A DNA stretch of 64,000 nt, from contig NZ_OX352321.1 of the NCBI RefSeq assembly GCF_947090775.1, positions 1,054,001 to 1,118,000 of the forward strand, given 5' to 3'. The position numbers and the translations under genes were made by a program. Origin of the DNA: Pseudarthrobacter sp. MM222. Its GTDB lineage: Bacteria; Actinomycetota; Actinomycetes; Actinomycetales; Micrococcaceae. A model generated the notes under the pieces. The model did no database searches. It was given only the letters and a program-made list of their open reading frames with translations, and had not been told where the DNA came from. Below are positions 8,688-16,501 of this stretch, one piece after another (the first letter of the stretch is position 1; every line of letters begins with the position of its first letter).

Positions 8688-9590
8688 TTGGCTGTAGCAC
8701 TTGGACCGCGTTCAGACGCGGAGGTCCGTCCGTACCTCGACTCGCTGGGCTTGCCGGGGATTATTGATCTGCATGTGCATTTCATGCCTTTCCAGGTGCT
8801 GGAGAAGGTGTGGGCGTTCTTTGACCGCGTTGCGGACAGCGGCGCTCCCGCCTGGCCCATCACCTACCGGGACTCCGAAGAGGAACGGGTGCGGACGCTG
8901 CGGGATATGGGAGTGAAGGCATTCACCACCCTGAACTATGCGCACCGCCCCGGCATGGCGCAGTGGCTCAACGACTACTCGACAGCCTTCGCCTCAAGCC
9001 ATGCAGACGCCATCCACTCTGCCACTTTCTACCCAGAGCCGGGCGTGGAAACCGTCGTCGCGGACAGCTTGAAGCAGGGCGCCCGAATCTTCAAGGTGCA
9101 CATCCAGGTGGGAGGATTCTCACCCTTGGACCCTCAGCTGGCACCCGCCTGGGAGCTCATCCAGGACTCCGCTACGCCGGTTGTCATCCACTGCGGCAGC
9201 GGTCCACACCCAGGGGAATACACCGGACCTAAACCCATCCGCGAACTCATCAAAAGGTACCCCTCGCTGGTGCTCATCATCGCGCACGCAGGCCTGCCGG
9301 AGTACCGGGAGTACGCCGACCTCGCCGCGAACAATCCTCACGTGTACCTCGACACGACCATGGTCGGCACCTCCTACATGGAACAGGTCGCCCCGATTCC
9401 GCCCGGATACCTGGACACCCTTGCCGGACTGTCAGACAAAGTCGTCTTCGGCACCGATTTTCCGTCGATTCCCTACTCCTACAGCCACCAAATTCAGGTA
9501 CTCGAAGGCTGGGGACTCGGCAGCCAATGGATGAAAAATGTCCTCTGGCACACCCCGCAGAAACTTCTAGGGCTGGACCGGCTGCCCTAG
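8688..9590 (+). CDS. Amidohydrolase-2 family metal-dependent hydrolase
   Basis: The roughly 300-residue TIM-barrel enzyme shows the ordered metal motifs of PF04909. HVHF follows the first strand (GIIDLHVHF), KVHIQVGG comes mid-protein, then VIHCGSGPHPG, IIAHAGLPEY and the catalytic Asp in FGTDFPSIPYSY. Members hydrolyse or decarboxylate cyclic and aromatic compounds. TTG at 8688 is taken as start because AGGAG at 8676-8680 sits 7 bases upstream; the in-frame ATG at 8622 lacks such a site and would add a strange N-terminus. The product is cytoplasmic. The substrate is not evident from the neighbours. Confidence 0.85.
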   Translation: MAVALGPRSDAEVRPYLDSLGLPGIIDLHVHFMPFQVLEKVWAFFDRVADSGAPAWPITYRDSEEERVRTLRDMGVKAFTTLNYAHRPGMAQWLNDYSTAFASSHADAIHSATFYPEPGVETVVADSLKQGARIFKVHIQVGGFSPLDPQLAPAWELIQDSATPVVIHCGSGPHPGEYTGPKPIRELIKRYPSLVLIIAHAGLPEYREYADLAANNPHVYLDTTMVGTSYMEQVAPIPPGYLDTLAGLSDKVVFGTDFPSIPYSYSHQIQVLEGWGLGSQWMKNVLWHTPQKLLGLDRLP

Positions 9591-9625
9591 CCAGGCGTGT
9601 CAGAGGCGCCGCTAATGCCCGTTAG

Positions 9626-10021
9626 TTAGTCCGTGGGCTGCCCGTTGATGATGTCGTCCGCGTTCTCGAAGGCCCAGGCAACCAGCGGAACCAGCAGGGC
9701 GCTCAACTCATAGCCGCGCTCCGTGAGGCTGTAGTCCACCCGCGGCGGAATGACCGGCTGGGCATTCCGGCTGACCAGGCCGTCGCGCTCTAGGGTTTTC
9801 AGGGTTTGTGCCAGCATTTTCTCGCTGACCCCCTCGGCACGCCGTCGCAATTCGCTCCAGCGCTGCTCGCCCTCGGATAAAGCAAGCAGAATCAGCACGC
9901 CCCACTTACTGGTGATGTGATCGAGCACTGTGCGGCTGGGGCAGCCCGCCGGGAAAACGCCGCCGGCTAGGCCGACGGGAAGGCGCATGGCGGGGGCTAC
10001 ATGGGTGGTACTAACTTCCAT
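9626..10021 (-). CDS. HxlR-family transcriptional regulator
   Basis: The 131-residue winged-helix protein carries the HxlR signature: CPSRTVLDHITSKWGVLILLALSEGEQRWSEL, then VSEKMLAQTLKTLERDGLVSR and the wing PPRVDYSLTERG. An N-terminal Cys (in AGCPSR) is at the position used for redox sensing in several HxlR proteins, which fits a divergent quinone reductase-like neighbour. It probably represses the gene at 10120 and itself through the inverted repeat at 10025-10049. Confidence 0.9.
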   Translation of the reverse strand: MEVSTTHVAPAMRLPVGLAGGVFPAGCPSRTVLDHITSKWGVLILLALSEGEQRWSELRRRAEGVSEKMLAQTLKTLERDGLVSRNAQPVIPPRVDYSLTERGYELSALLVPLVAWAFENADDIINGQPTD

Positions 10022-10024
10022 GCC

Positions 10025-10049
10025 AGTACCTTACCTTAAAGTGCGTACT
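10025..10049. promoter_or_regulatory. Candidate HxlR operator
   Basis: AGTAC at 10025-10029 and GTACT at 10045-10049 form an inverted repeat with a 15-base spacer, just upstream of the HxlR start codon. GTAC-containing half-sites are typical for HxlR/YodB/CatR-type regulators. Confidence 0.5.
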
Positions 10050-10119
10050 CTCTTTCGGGAAGTAAGGCGAGGATTCCTTGGTTGTGATCGGTGAGAAACA
10101 CCAAATCGAAAGGAAATCC

Positions 10120-10983
10120 ATGAGCATCGTAATCACCGGCGCAACCGGCCAGCTGGGCCGCCATGTAGTCGAGGCCCTGCTGGAGCGCAACGTTCCTGCG
10201 GAGGACATCGTGGCCACGGGCCGCTCCATCGAAAAGCTCGCAGACTTCGCCGCGCGCGGCGTCCAGGTCAAGGCCATGGACTACACCGATCCCGCCTCCG
10301 TGGCGGAGGCATTGAAAGGGGCGCAGAAGGTGCTCCTCATTTCCGGCAGCGAGGTGGGGCAGCGTGTGGAGCAGCACCGCACCGTCATCGAGGCCGCGAA
10401 GGCAGCAGGTGTTGAACTGCTCGCCTACACGAGCATCGCCAACGCGGACACCACAAAGATGAAGCTGGCAGGGGAGCACCAGGAAACCGAGGCCATCCTG
10501 CAGGATTCGGGTGTTCCTTTCGTTCTCCTTCGCAATGGCTGGTACCTGGAGAACTACACCGATCAGCTGCCCGGCACGCTCGCACAGGGCGGGATCGCCG
10601 GAAGCGCGGGGGAGGGGCGGGTCAGCGCAGCTTCCCGCGCCGACTATGCCCACGCTGCAGCTGCTGTGCTGGTTGCCGGCGACCAGGCCGGCAAGATCTA
10701 CGAGCTGGGCGGCGATGAACCGTTCACCATGGATGAACTCGCGGCGGAGATCAGCGCGGCGACCGGCACGGAAATCTCCTACCAGGACCTCCCCGCGCAG
10801 GAGTACGCCGGAATGCTGGCTGGTGTGGGAGTGCCGGAGGCCTTCGCGGAAATCCTGGCCGACTCTGACCTGGGGATTGCCCGCGGTGACCTCCTGGTCA
10901 GCACCGGAGACCTGAAGACGCTGATCGGACGCCCCGCCTTGTCCCTCGCCGAAGCTGTCCGCTCAGCAGCTGCCTCCGCTTAG
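10120..10983 (+). CDS. NmrA-like NAD(P)H-dependent quinone oxidoreductase (QorB type)
   Basis: The 287-residue atypical SDR begins with the dinucleotide motif MSIVITGATGQLGRHVVEAL and continues with KVLLISGSEVGQR, the LLAYTSI strand, and PFVLLRNGWYLENY, all typical of QorB/YtfG-like two-electron quinone reductases. ATG at 10120 follows AAAGGAAATCC. The divergent HxlR regulator matches the classical pairing seen for quinone-responsive oxidoreductases, so the likely role is detoxifying quinones or other electrophiles. Cytoplasmic; length is normal. Confidence 0.9.
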   Translation: MSIVITGATGQLGRHVVEALLERNVPAEDIVATGRSIEKLADFAARGVQVKAMDYTDPASVAEALKGAQKVLLISGSEVGQRVEQHRTVIEAAKAAGVELLAYTSIANADTTKMKLAGEHQETEAILQDSGVPFVLLRNGWYLENYTDQLPGTLAQGGIAGSAGEGRVSAASRADYAHAAAAVLVAGDQAGKIYELGGDEPFTMDELAAEISAATGTEISYQDLPAQEYAGMLAGVGVPEAFAEILADSDLGIARGDLLVSTGDLKTLIGRPALSLAEAVRSAAASA

Positions 10984-11050
10984 CAGCTGCCTCGGCTTGA
11001 CCTGGCACCAAGCGTCACGGCACTGGTTGCCCCGACTTCAGGCGGGCGCC

Positions 11051-11128
11051 TCTTGGTTGCCCGGCCTCCTGGTTGCCCGGCCTGCTTAGGCCGGGCCTCC
11101 TGGTTGCCCGGCCTGCTTAGGCCGGGCA
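11051..11128. repeat. Tandem 31-base repeat with a hairpin in each unit
   Basis: Two identical-length units (11067-11097 and 11098-11128) differ only in the last base; a partial third copy (11051-11066) precedes them. Each full unit holds a perfect 9-base palindrome stem with a GCTT loop (11075-11096 and 11106-11127). It lies between convergent genes and probably works as a duplicated two-way terminator. Confidence 0.75.
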
Positions 11129-11177
11129 GCCAACACTTGGTGCCGGTGGGCGTGACGGTTCCGCTAGGGAGGGCTAG

Positions 11178-11555
11178 TTACTTCTTCGCGGACTTGGCTT
11201 TCGCGGTCTTCGGCGGCAGTGTGCTCACATGCTCGAATGCCTTCTCCACCCAGGCCTTGGCCCGCGCCTCATCGCCGTCGCCCTCGGCATTCCAGATCTC
11301 CGGCAATCCGGTGTAGCCGCCCATCGGGCGCTCGGCCGGCCCGAACGGAACGGTCCGCTCGGTGCTTTCGAGCTCCTCCTTGTCCGCTTGGGCCAGCTTC
11401 ACGCCGATGGTGGGGCCGAACAGACCGGCGAACATGTTGCCGTTCACGAACGCCCCGAGGTTGCCGAACATCGGCTTGACGACCACCTCGGGATGGTCCG
11501 GGATCACCGAGCGGAAGTGCTCCTTGTCGGCATCGGACGCTTTCGGCATTTCCAT
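11178..11555 (-). CDS. TfoX N-terminal domain-like protein
   Basis: The 125-residue protein matches the TfoX/Sxy N-terminal domain: VVVKPMFGNLGAFVNGNMFAGLFGPTIGVKL, then VPFGPAERPMGGYTGLP, and a lysine/alanine-rich tail (TAKAKSAKK). TfoX activates competence in gammaproteobacteria; in actinobacteria such stand-alone domains have no settled role. A GGAGG site precedes the start. The 5' end and upstream DNA are duplicated, in damaged form, before the monooxygenase pseudogene at 3521-3690. Confidence 0.85.
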   Translation of the reverse strand: MEMPKASDADKEHFRSVIPDHPEVVVKPMFGNLGAFVNGNMFAGLFGPTIGVKLAQADKEELESTERTVPFGPAERPMGGYTGLPEIWNAEGDGDEARAKAWVEKAFEHVSTLPPKTAKAKSAKK

Positions 11556-11920
11556 GGGAGTTCCTCCAGAACAGTGACGACGGGATGGGTCTTCCTGCAG
11601 GATATGCCAGGGGCCGGGTACGGTACAGGCGCCCTGTCCCCATCAGGGTTCTACCCCCGTGCCGCCAGCCCCGGAACTCCGTCCTGGATCGGAAACGACG
11701 CCTCCGTGTCACCGGGCGCCCGGCGTTCGCGACCTAGGGTTCCGCGCCGCTGACTTCTACGGCAGGAGGCCTGAGGTGGCCCGGGTGGCCCACCTGTGGC
11801 GCCATACTTGACCATGACAGAAGGGCTGAGAATAGCCGCGCAGACCTAAAGCACGGACTTCTCGTGGCCCTCGTGCTGCGCCTCGTAAACCACAAAGATT
11901 GTGACGACGAAGGGGAACCC

Positions 11921-12616
11921 ATGAACACCGCACCGTCAGTCATCGTTTTCGACGTCAACGAAACACTTTCAGACATGTCGCCGATGGGCCAGCGGTTCGC
12001 CGAAGTCGGCGCCCCGGCCGAGTTGGCGAAACTTTGGTTTGCCACGCTGCTGCGGGACGGCTTCGCGCTCACCGCGGCCGGCGGCAACGGCGCCTTCGCC
12101 GAGATCGGCGCGGAGGTCCTGCGCGGGCTGCTTGCCGCCTACGACATAGGGATGGACCTTGACCACGCGGTGGCGCATGTCATGGCGGGAATGGCAGGAC
12201 TCGGCCTGCATCCCGACGTCCCTGAGGGCGTCCGGGCTCTGCGGGCAGCTGGATACCGACTGGTCACGCTGTCCAACGGCTCTACCCGGGTCGCGGAGAA
12301 ACTGATCGTGCCCGCCGGGATCCGGGACCAGTTCGAACGGCTGCTTTCTGTGGAGGATGCCCCGGGGTGGAAGCCCGCAGCGACCGCTTACCACTTCGCC
12401 TCCGGGGCCTGCGGCGTGGAACCCGGAGAGATGCTGCTGGTGGCCGTCCATCCCTGGGACATCCACGGCGCCGCCAGGGCCGGTCTGGGCACGGCGTGGA
12501 TCACCCGGACCGGGGCCGACTACCCGGACTATTTCGCTGCTCCCGACTACACCGTCGCGTCCTTGGCGGAACTCCCGGAAGTGCTGGGGCATGCAGCTCA
12601 GACCCCGAGCTCGTGA
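11921..12616 (+). CDS. HAD superfamily hydrolase, haloacid dehalogenase type II
   Basis: The 231-residue protein has the four HAD motifs: nucleophile Asp11 in VFDVNETLSD, Ser/Asn in VTLSNGSTRV, the motif III lysine in PGWKPAATAYHFA, and a motif IV-like VAVHPWDIHGAARAG. These fit an L-2-haloacid dehalogenase or a related small-molecule hydrolase. ATG 11921 is chosen because GAAGGGGA lies just upstream; the frame is open further back without a good site. Its 3' end overlaps the convergent second HAD gene by 19 bases. Confidence 0.88.
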   Translation: MNTAPSVIVFDVNETLSDMSPMGQRFAEVGAPAELAKLWFATLLRDGFALTAAGGNGAFAEIGAEVLRGLLAAYDIGMDLDHAVAHVMAGMAGLGLHPDVPEGVRALRAAGYRLVTLSNGSTRVAEKLIVPAGIRDQFERLLSVEDAPGWKPAATAYHFASGACGVEPGEMLLVAVHPWDIHGAARAGLGTAWITRTGADYPDYFAAPDYTVASLAELPEVLGHAAQTPSS

Positions 12617-13344
12617 GCCAGTCCGGTGATGCTCGGGGCCGAGAGGTCCCAATCGCTCTCCGGCGTCAGGTCCGCGACCTGGCCGGGGCCGTATTCGGTG
12701 GGGCGGGGGATGAACGCCGTCGCCAGCCCGGCCTCCCGGGCAGCAAGCAAGTCGTTGTTGTGGGCGGCCACGAGCATCACTGCACCGGGCTTGAGGTCCA
12801 GGAACTCCGCAGTCCGAAGGTAGGCCGTGGGCAGCGGCTTGTAGGTGCGCGTCATGTCCGAGCCGATGATCACGTCCCACGGAAGGCCGGCGTTTTTGGC
12901 CATGTCCAGTAACAGCGAGGTGTTGCCATTGGAGAGTGGGCCCACGATGTAGTTACGGCGGATGGCGGACAGGCCTTCCAAGCTGTCCGGCCATGGGGGC
13001 AGACGGTGCCAAGATGTGTTCAACTCTTCCAGGGTTCTTGCGTCCAGCCGGTCCGGATCGAAGCCGTGGCGGCGGAGCACCTGGTCCAGGTTTTCGCGGT
13101 GGAGTGCGTCCAGGGTGGCGAATTCGCGGGAGCCGGAGCGGATGGCCTCCATTGCCGGCTGGTAGAGGGAACGCCAGTCATCGGCGAACGCCTCGGCGTC
13201 GAGATGCTGCCCATGTGTCGCGGCGAAAGCGGCCGCCTGCCGGGCGACGCCGGTACGCCAGTCCACCACTGTGCCGAAGGTGTCGAAAAGCACGGCGCGT
13301 ATCCCGCACCCGGTTGACGGTGAACGGTATGGCTGGATGGTCAT
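12598..13344 (-). CDS. HAD superfamily hydrolase, haloacid dehalogenase type II (second copy)
   Basis: The 248-residue protein has the nucleophile in AVLFDTFGTVVDW, IVGPLSNGNTSLLL, the lysine in TYKPLPTAYL, and VAAHNNDLLAAREAG. It is the same family as the convergent gene at 11921 but only distantly alike, so it is not a recent duplicate. ATG at 13344 (MTIQPYRS) is preferred to 13362 because GGAAGGA lies upstream of it. Two dehalogenase-type enzymes back to back suggest related substrates, but no transporter or regulator is adjacent. Confidence 0.87.
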   Translation of the reverse strand: MTIQPYRSPSTGCGIRAVLFDTFGTVVDWRTGVARQAAAFAATHGQHLDAEAFADDWRSLYQPAMEAIRSGSREFATLDALHRENLDQVLRRHGFDPDRLDARTLEELNTSWHRLPPWPDSLEGLSAIRRNYIVGPLSNGNTSLLLDMAKNAGLPWDVIIGSDMTRTYKPLPTAYLRTAEFLDLKPGAVMLVAAHNNDLLAAREAGLATAFIPRPTEYGPGQVADLTPESDWDLSAPSITGLAHELGV

Positions 13345-13388
13345 ATCCTGTTTCCTTCCCAATGTTTCCTGCCCGATAGTCTGGCAGT

Positions 13389-14009
13389 ATGCGCACTGAT
13401 TTCGATCCCACAGCCACGTCCGCCCGTGACTTCTACCGGCTGCTCACCGCCGTGGTGGTGCCCCGGCCCATCGCGTGGGTATCGAGTGTCTCGCCGGAGG
13501 GCGTTGACAACCTGGCCCCGCACTCGTTCTTCACCGTGGCGTCCACGCATCCGCCCATCGTGCAGTTCACCTCGGTGGGGGAGAAGGATTCGCTCCGCAA
13601 CATCACCGAGTCCAAGGAATTCGTGGTGAACCTCGCCCCGGCCGCGCTGCTGGAGGAGGTCAACGCCACGGGCACCAATTTTCCGCCCGATGTCAGTGAG
13701 TTCGACGCCGCCGGCCTCACCCGGGAACCGAGCCTCACGGTGCGTGCGCCGCGGGTTAAGGAATCGCTGGCGGTGCTCGAATGCCGTCTCCACTCGGTCC
13801 TGCCGATCGGAGACTCCATCCTGGTCTTCGGCGAAGTGACGCACGCTGCCGTGAGTGACGCAGTTTTGGACGGCACACACCCTCGGATTGACCTGCTGGA
13901 GCCGCTGTCCCGGCTGGGCTTGGACGAATGGGGCACGCTGGCCACCGTCCACGACCTCCAGCGGATCCGGCTCAAGGACTGGCCGGGGCCTTTCCGCCCC
14001 AAGGCCTGA
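13389..14009 (+). CDS. Flavin reductase-like FMN-binding split-barrel protein
   Basis: The 206-residue protein starts with DFYRLLTAVVVPRPIAWVSSVSPEGVDNLAPHSFFTVAS, the hallmark of the DIM6/NTAB flavin reductase family that binds FMN in a split barrel. It continues with RNITESKEFVVNL. Such proteins supply reduced flavin to two-component monooxygenases or reduce small molecules with NAD(P)H. It is divergent from the HAD gene at 13344 with a 44-base gap, so both promoters overlap. The partner oxygenase is not evident; the luciferase-like enzyme at 27222 is one distant candidate. Confidence 0.9.
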   Translation: MRTDFDPTATSARDFYRLLTAVVVPRPIAWVSSVSPEGVDNLAPHSFFTVASTHPPIVQFTSVGEKDSLRNITESKEFVVNLAPAALLEEVNATGTNFPPDVSEFDAAGLTREPSLTVRAPRVKESLAVLECRLHSVLPIGDSILVFGEVTHAAVSDAVLDGTHPRIDLLEPLSRLGLDEWGTLATVHDLQRIRLKDWPGPFRPKA

Positions 14010-14049
14010 AACCCGGCGGAAGACAGGCCGCATTAAGAGGAAAGCTAGA

Positions 14050-14092
14050 AAGGGAAAGGGATGCCCTGCCATGCAGGACATCCCTTTCCCTT
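14050..14092. terminator. Bidirectional hairpin between convergent genes
   Basis: A long near-perfect inverted repeat pairs 14050-14063 with 14079-14092 and, after one mismatch, 14065-14069 with 14073-14077. A-rich and T-rich flanks on the two sides suit termination of both the flavin reductase and the transporter transcripts. Confidence 0.8.
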
Positions 14093-14106
14093 CCGCTGTA
14101 CGGTGA

Positions 14107-15498
14107 TCAGCCGAGGCCCAGCTGGACGAACACGAACCACACGAGGAGCGGCACCACGCCGATCATGGCGATGGCCCAGAGCAGCAGCGCCCGGAAGAAC
14201 ATCCGCTCGTCCTTGGGCTGCGCGCTCGCCATCAGCAGGGCGCCGCTGGTGGACATCGGGCTCACGTCAACCACCGACGAACTGATGGCGATGGCCGTGA
14301 TTACCCCGACGGGCGTGAGCAACGGATCCATCGCGATGGGTGCGACCACCGGGCTGATGACGCCGAGGGTGCCGGTGGTGGAGGCGAAGGCCGAGACTAT
14401 GGCCACCACATAGCTGGTGAGCAGGGCGGCAAGGGAGCTGTTGCCGAGGCCGGCGATGCCTTCCTGCAGTTCCTTCAGCGCACCCATCTTTTCCAGCATG
14501 CCCACGTAGGTGACGATGCCGGTCACCAGGATGATCGCGGACCACGGCATGCTTTCCACTGCCGGCTTCTGCACACCCGAGTCCAGGACGATCAGCACGG
14601 CGGCAATGACCAGCGAAGCGACTCCGACGTCCAGGCCCAGGACGGTGGTGAGCACCAGCAGGGAGGCGATGCCCACCAGGGTGAGGATCCGCATCGGCGT
14701 TGCGGCTACCTTCTCGGGGCCGGTCCTGGTGGTGCTTGCGGCAGTCACAGAGGTGTGCGCCGGGGCGGTGAGCACAGTAGTTCCGGACCCGGACGGAGCT
14801 GACGCGCGGCGTCCGGCGGGAGCGGCAGCGCCGCCGTCGTGCTTTGCACCCCCGGCCTCACCGGCCTGGTGACCTGCCTCCGCCTTGGCCGTGCGGCGCT
14901 TCATGATGGCCTGGACCAGAACGTAGGCGATCACGGCCAGAATGGCATTGAAGACGAAGCAGTAGGCGTACAGCTTAAAGGAACCGTCCGCGGCTCCGGC
15001 GCCGTCCAGCATCTTGTTGGCCAGCACGCCGAAGGGGTTGACCGTGGAGAAGGCACCGGCGTTGGCGCCCTGGACAATGACCAGGCCCATGGCCAGGGTG
15101 CTGATGCCGAACCGCATGCCCAGCGCCAGGCCCACCGGCGCCACAATGGCGATGGCGGCGGGGGTGAACGCGCCGGCCGAAGCCAAGGCGGCCGTCAGCA
15201 GGAACATCAGGATGGGGACCAGGATCTTCCGGTCGCCGGCGAGCCGTTCAGCCCAGTAGGCCAGCAGGTCGATGGTCCCGTTGATCCGCACAATGGCGAA
15301 GAGCAGTGTGGCGCCCACCAGGATGAAGAACAGCCCGGCAGGGAACTGGCCGATGACGTCCTTGATGGACATGCCGGCCAGGAGGGTTCCGACGCCGAAC
15401 GCGGCGACGGTGGCCAGCAGGCCGGCGTTGATCTTGGTGAAGGAACCGATGGCAAAGGCCGCCACCAGGACCAGGAACGCGATAAGTGACAGGGACAC
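14107..15498 (-). CDS. Dicarboxylate/organic-acid carrier (MatC-like, SLC13/CitM type)
   Basis: The 463-residue protein has about 11-12 membrane segments. The N-terminal half (IKDVIGQFPAGLFFILVGATLLFAI, GAFTPAAIAIVAPVGLALG) resembles the dicarboxylate carrier MatC N-terminal family. A charged, Ala/Gly-rich loop of about 70 residues (around 205-270) splits the halves; the C-terminal half has a repeat-like SAFASTTGTLGVISPVVAP. It starts 12 bases after the maleate isomerase-like gene and is surely co-transcribed with it. The pair suggests uptake of maleate, malonate or a similar dicarboxylate. Confidence 0.82.
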   Translation of the reverse strand: MSLSLIAFLVLVAAFAIGSFTKINAGLLATVAAFGVGTLLAGMSIKDVIGQFPAGLFFILVGATLLFAIVRINGTIDLLAYWAERLAGDRKILVPILMFLLTAALASAGAFTPAAIAIVAPVGLALGMRFGISTLAMGLVIVQGANAGAFSTVNPFGVLANKMLDGAGAADGSFKLYAYCFVFNAILAVIAYVLVQAIMKRRTAKAEAGHQAGEAGGAKHDGGAAAPAGRRASAPSGSGTTVLTAPAHTSVTAASTTRTGPEKVAATPMRILTLVGIASLLVLTTVLGLDVGVASLVIAAVLIVLDSGVQKPAVESMPWSAIILVTGIVTYVGMLEKMGALKELQEGIAGLGNSSLAALLTSYVVAIVSAFASTTGTLGVISPVVAPIAMDPLLTPVGVITAIAISSSVVDVSPMSTSGALLMASAQPKDERMFFRALLLWAIAMIGVVPLLVWFVFVQLGLG

Positions 15499-15510
15499 GG
15501 TGCGGTCCGC

Positions 15511-16329
15511 CTAGGAGTTCGCCGGGGTCAGGACGCCGGCGCCGGACAGCAGGCTGCCGGCTCCGGTGATGGAGGGCTGGTGGCCGAGAGCCTTGAGGAT
15601 GTCGTACGTGGTGGCGGTGGCCGCCGTGATGACCGGCAGCCCCAGCTCGTCCTCCACTGCCTGGACCGCAGCCAGCGACGGCATCTGGACGCAGGCGGAA
15701 AGCACGACGGCGTCCGCGCCTTCGCGCTGCAGGCTCCGGGCAAGCGCGGGCAGGTTCTGCGGGTCAAGGCAGCCGACCTCAAGGTTGTCCGCCACCTCGA
15801 GACTGATGGCGTCCAGAACGGTGATGCCGGAGCCTTCGATGTAGTCCACCACCATTTTGGTGAGCGGCTTCATGTAGGGGGTGATCATGGCCACCTTGAG
15901 CGCGCCGATTTCCTGCAGCGTGCGGACCAGGGCGCCGGCGCTGCTGGTGACCGGGGCGGGGTGCCCGTTGCCGGCGGCCGCGTCAGCGATGACTTTCTCC
16001 GAGCCCTCGTGGGCTCCGGGACCCTGGGCCATGACGGCGACCAGGCAGGCGTAGGCGATGACGTCCACATCGGCGTCGGAGACTGCCTCGGCGCAGCCAG
16101 CTGCCTTACCCACCATGGCCAGCAGCTCTTCCCGGGTGACCTTCTTCATGCCGGCGCGGGCGGAGTGGAAGGTGTAGCTGTGGCCGGTTGCCTCGGCCTG
16201 GCGCCGGAATAGCTCGGGCAGCTCCGTCTCCATAGTGGTGTTGGAGCTGGGGACGATCAGTCCCACCCTGGAGGAGCCCGGGCGCTTGGGCTCCGGCGCG
16301 GTTTCGCAGGTGGTTTCGGGGATGCTCAT
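15511..16329 (-). CDS. Maleate isomerase / Asp-Glu racemase family protein
   Basis: The 272-residue protein begins VGLIVPSSNTTMETELP, typical of maleate cis-trans isomerase and arylmalonate decarboxylase relatives. The two catalytic cysteines are in place: Cys95 in IAYACLVAV and Cys213 in LSACVQMPS. Maleate isomerase converts maleate to fumarate for the TCA cycle. ATG 16329 is supported by GGAGAAATC just upstream; the much longer open frame to 17016 runs across the opposite IclR gene and is rejected. It forms an operon with the carrier gene 12 bases downstream. Related substrates such as hydantoins or malonates cannot be excluded. Confidence 0.85.
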   Translation of the reverse strand: MSIPETTCETAPEPKRPGSSRVGLIVPSSNTTMETELPELFRRQAEATGHSYTFHSARAGMKKVTREELLAMVGKAAGCAEAVSDADVDVIAYACLVAVMAQGPGAHEGSEKVIADAAAGNGHPAPVTSSAGALVRTLQEIGALKVAMITPYMKPLTKMVVDYIEGSGITVLDAISLEVADNLEVGCLDPQNLPALARSLQREGADAVVLSACVQMPSLAAVQAVEDELGLPVITAATATTYDILKALGHQPSITGAGSLLSGAGVLTPANS

Positions 16330-16368
16330 GATTTCTCCACGTCGTTGTGCTGGGGGCTTAGGGGTGAG

Positions 16369-16431
16369 ACCCACAAGGTGGGTTCGACTCCCATGATGTG
16401 GGTCACAGGAGTAGGATGTCAAATGGGTCAC
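16369..16431. promoter_or_regulatory. Candidate IclR operator cluster between maleate isomerase and IclR genes
   Basis: ACCCAC-AAG-GTGGGT at 16369-16383 is a perfect palindrome. Further GTGGGTCAC-like (16397-16405) and ATGGGTCAC (16423-16431) half-sites follow at regular spacing. They sit in the 172-base divergent region, the expected place for a local IclR regulator to bind. Confidence 0.5.
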
Positions 16432-16501
16432 GTTCCGGGGCCCGTTCCGGCTTACTAAGCTGGAGGCTGCTAAAGAAAAGTAATGAAGGGATGTTGAAAC
16501 T

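Noticed and set aside
16375..16396. tRNA T-arm-like GTGGGTTCGACTCCCAT
   Set aside because: Only a T-arm look-alike is present; no D-arm, anticodon arm or acceptor stem can be built around it. It is better explained by the IclR palindromes.
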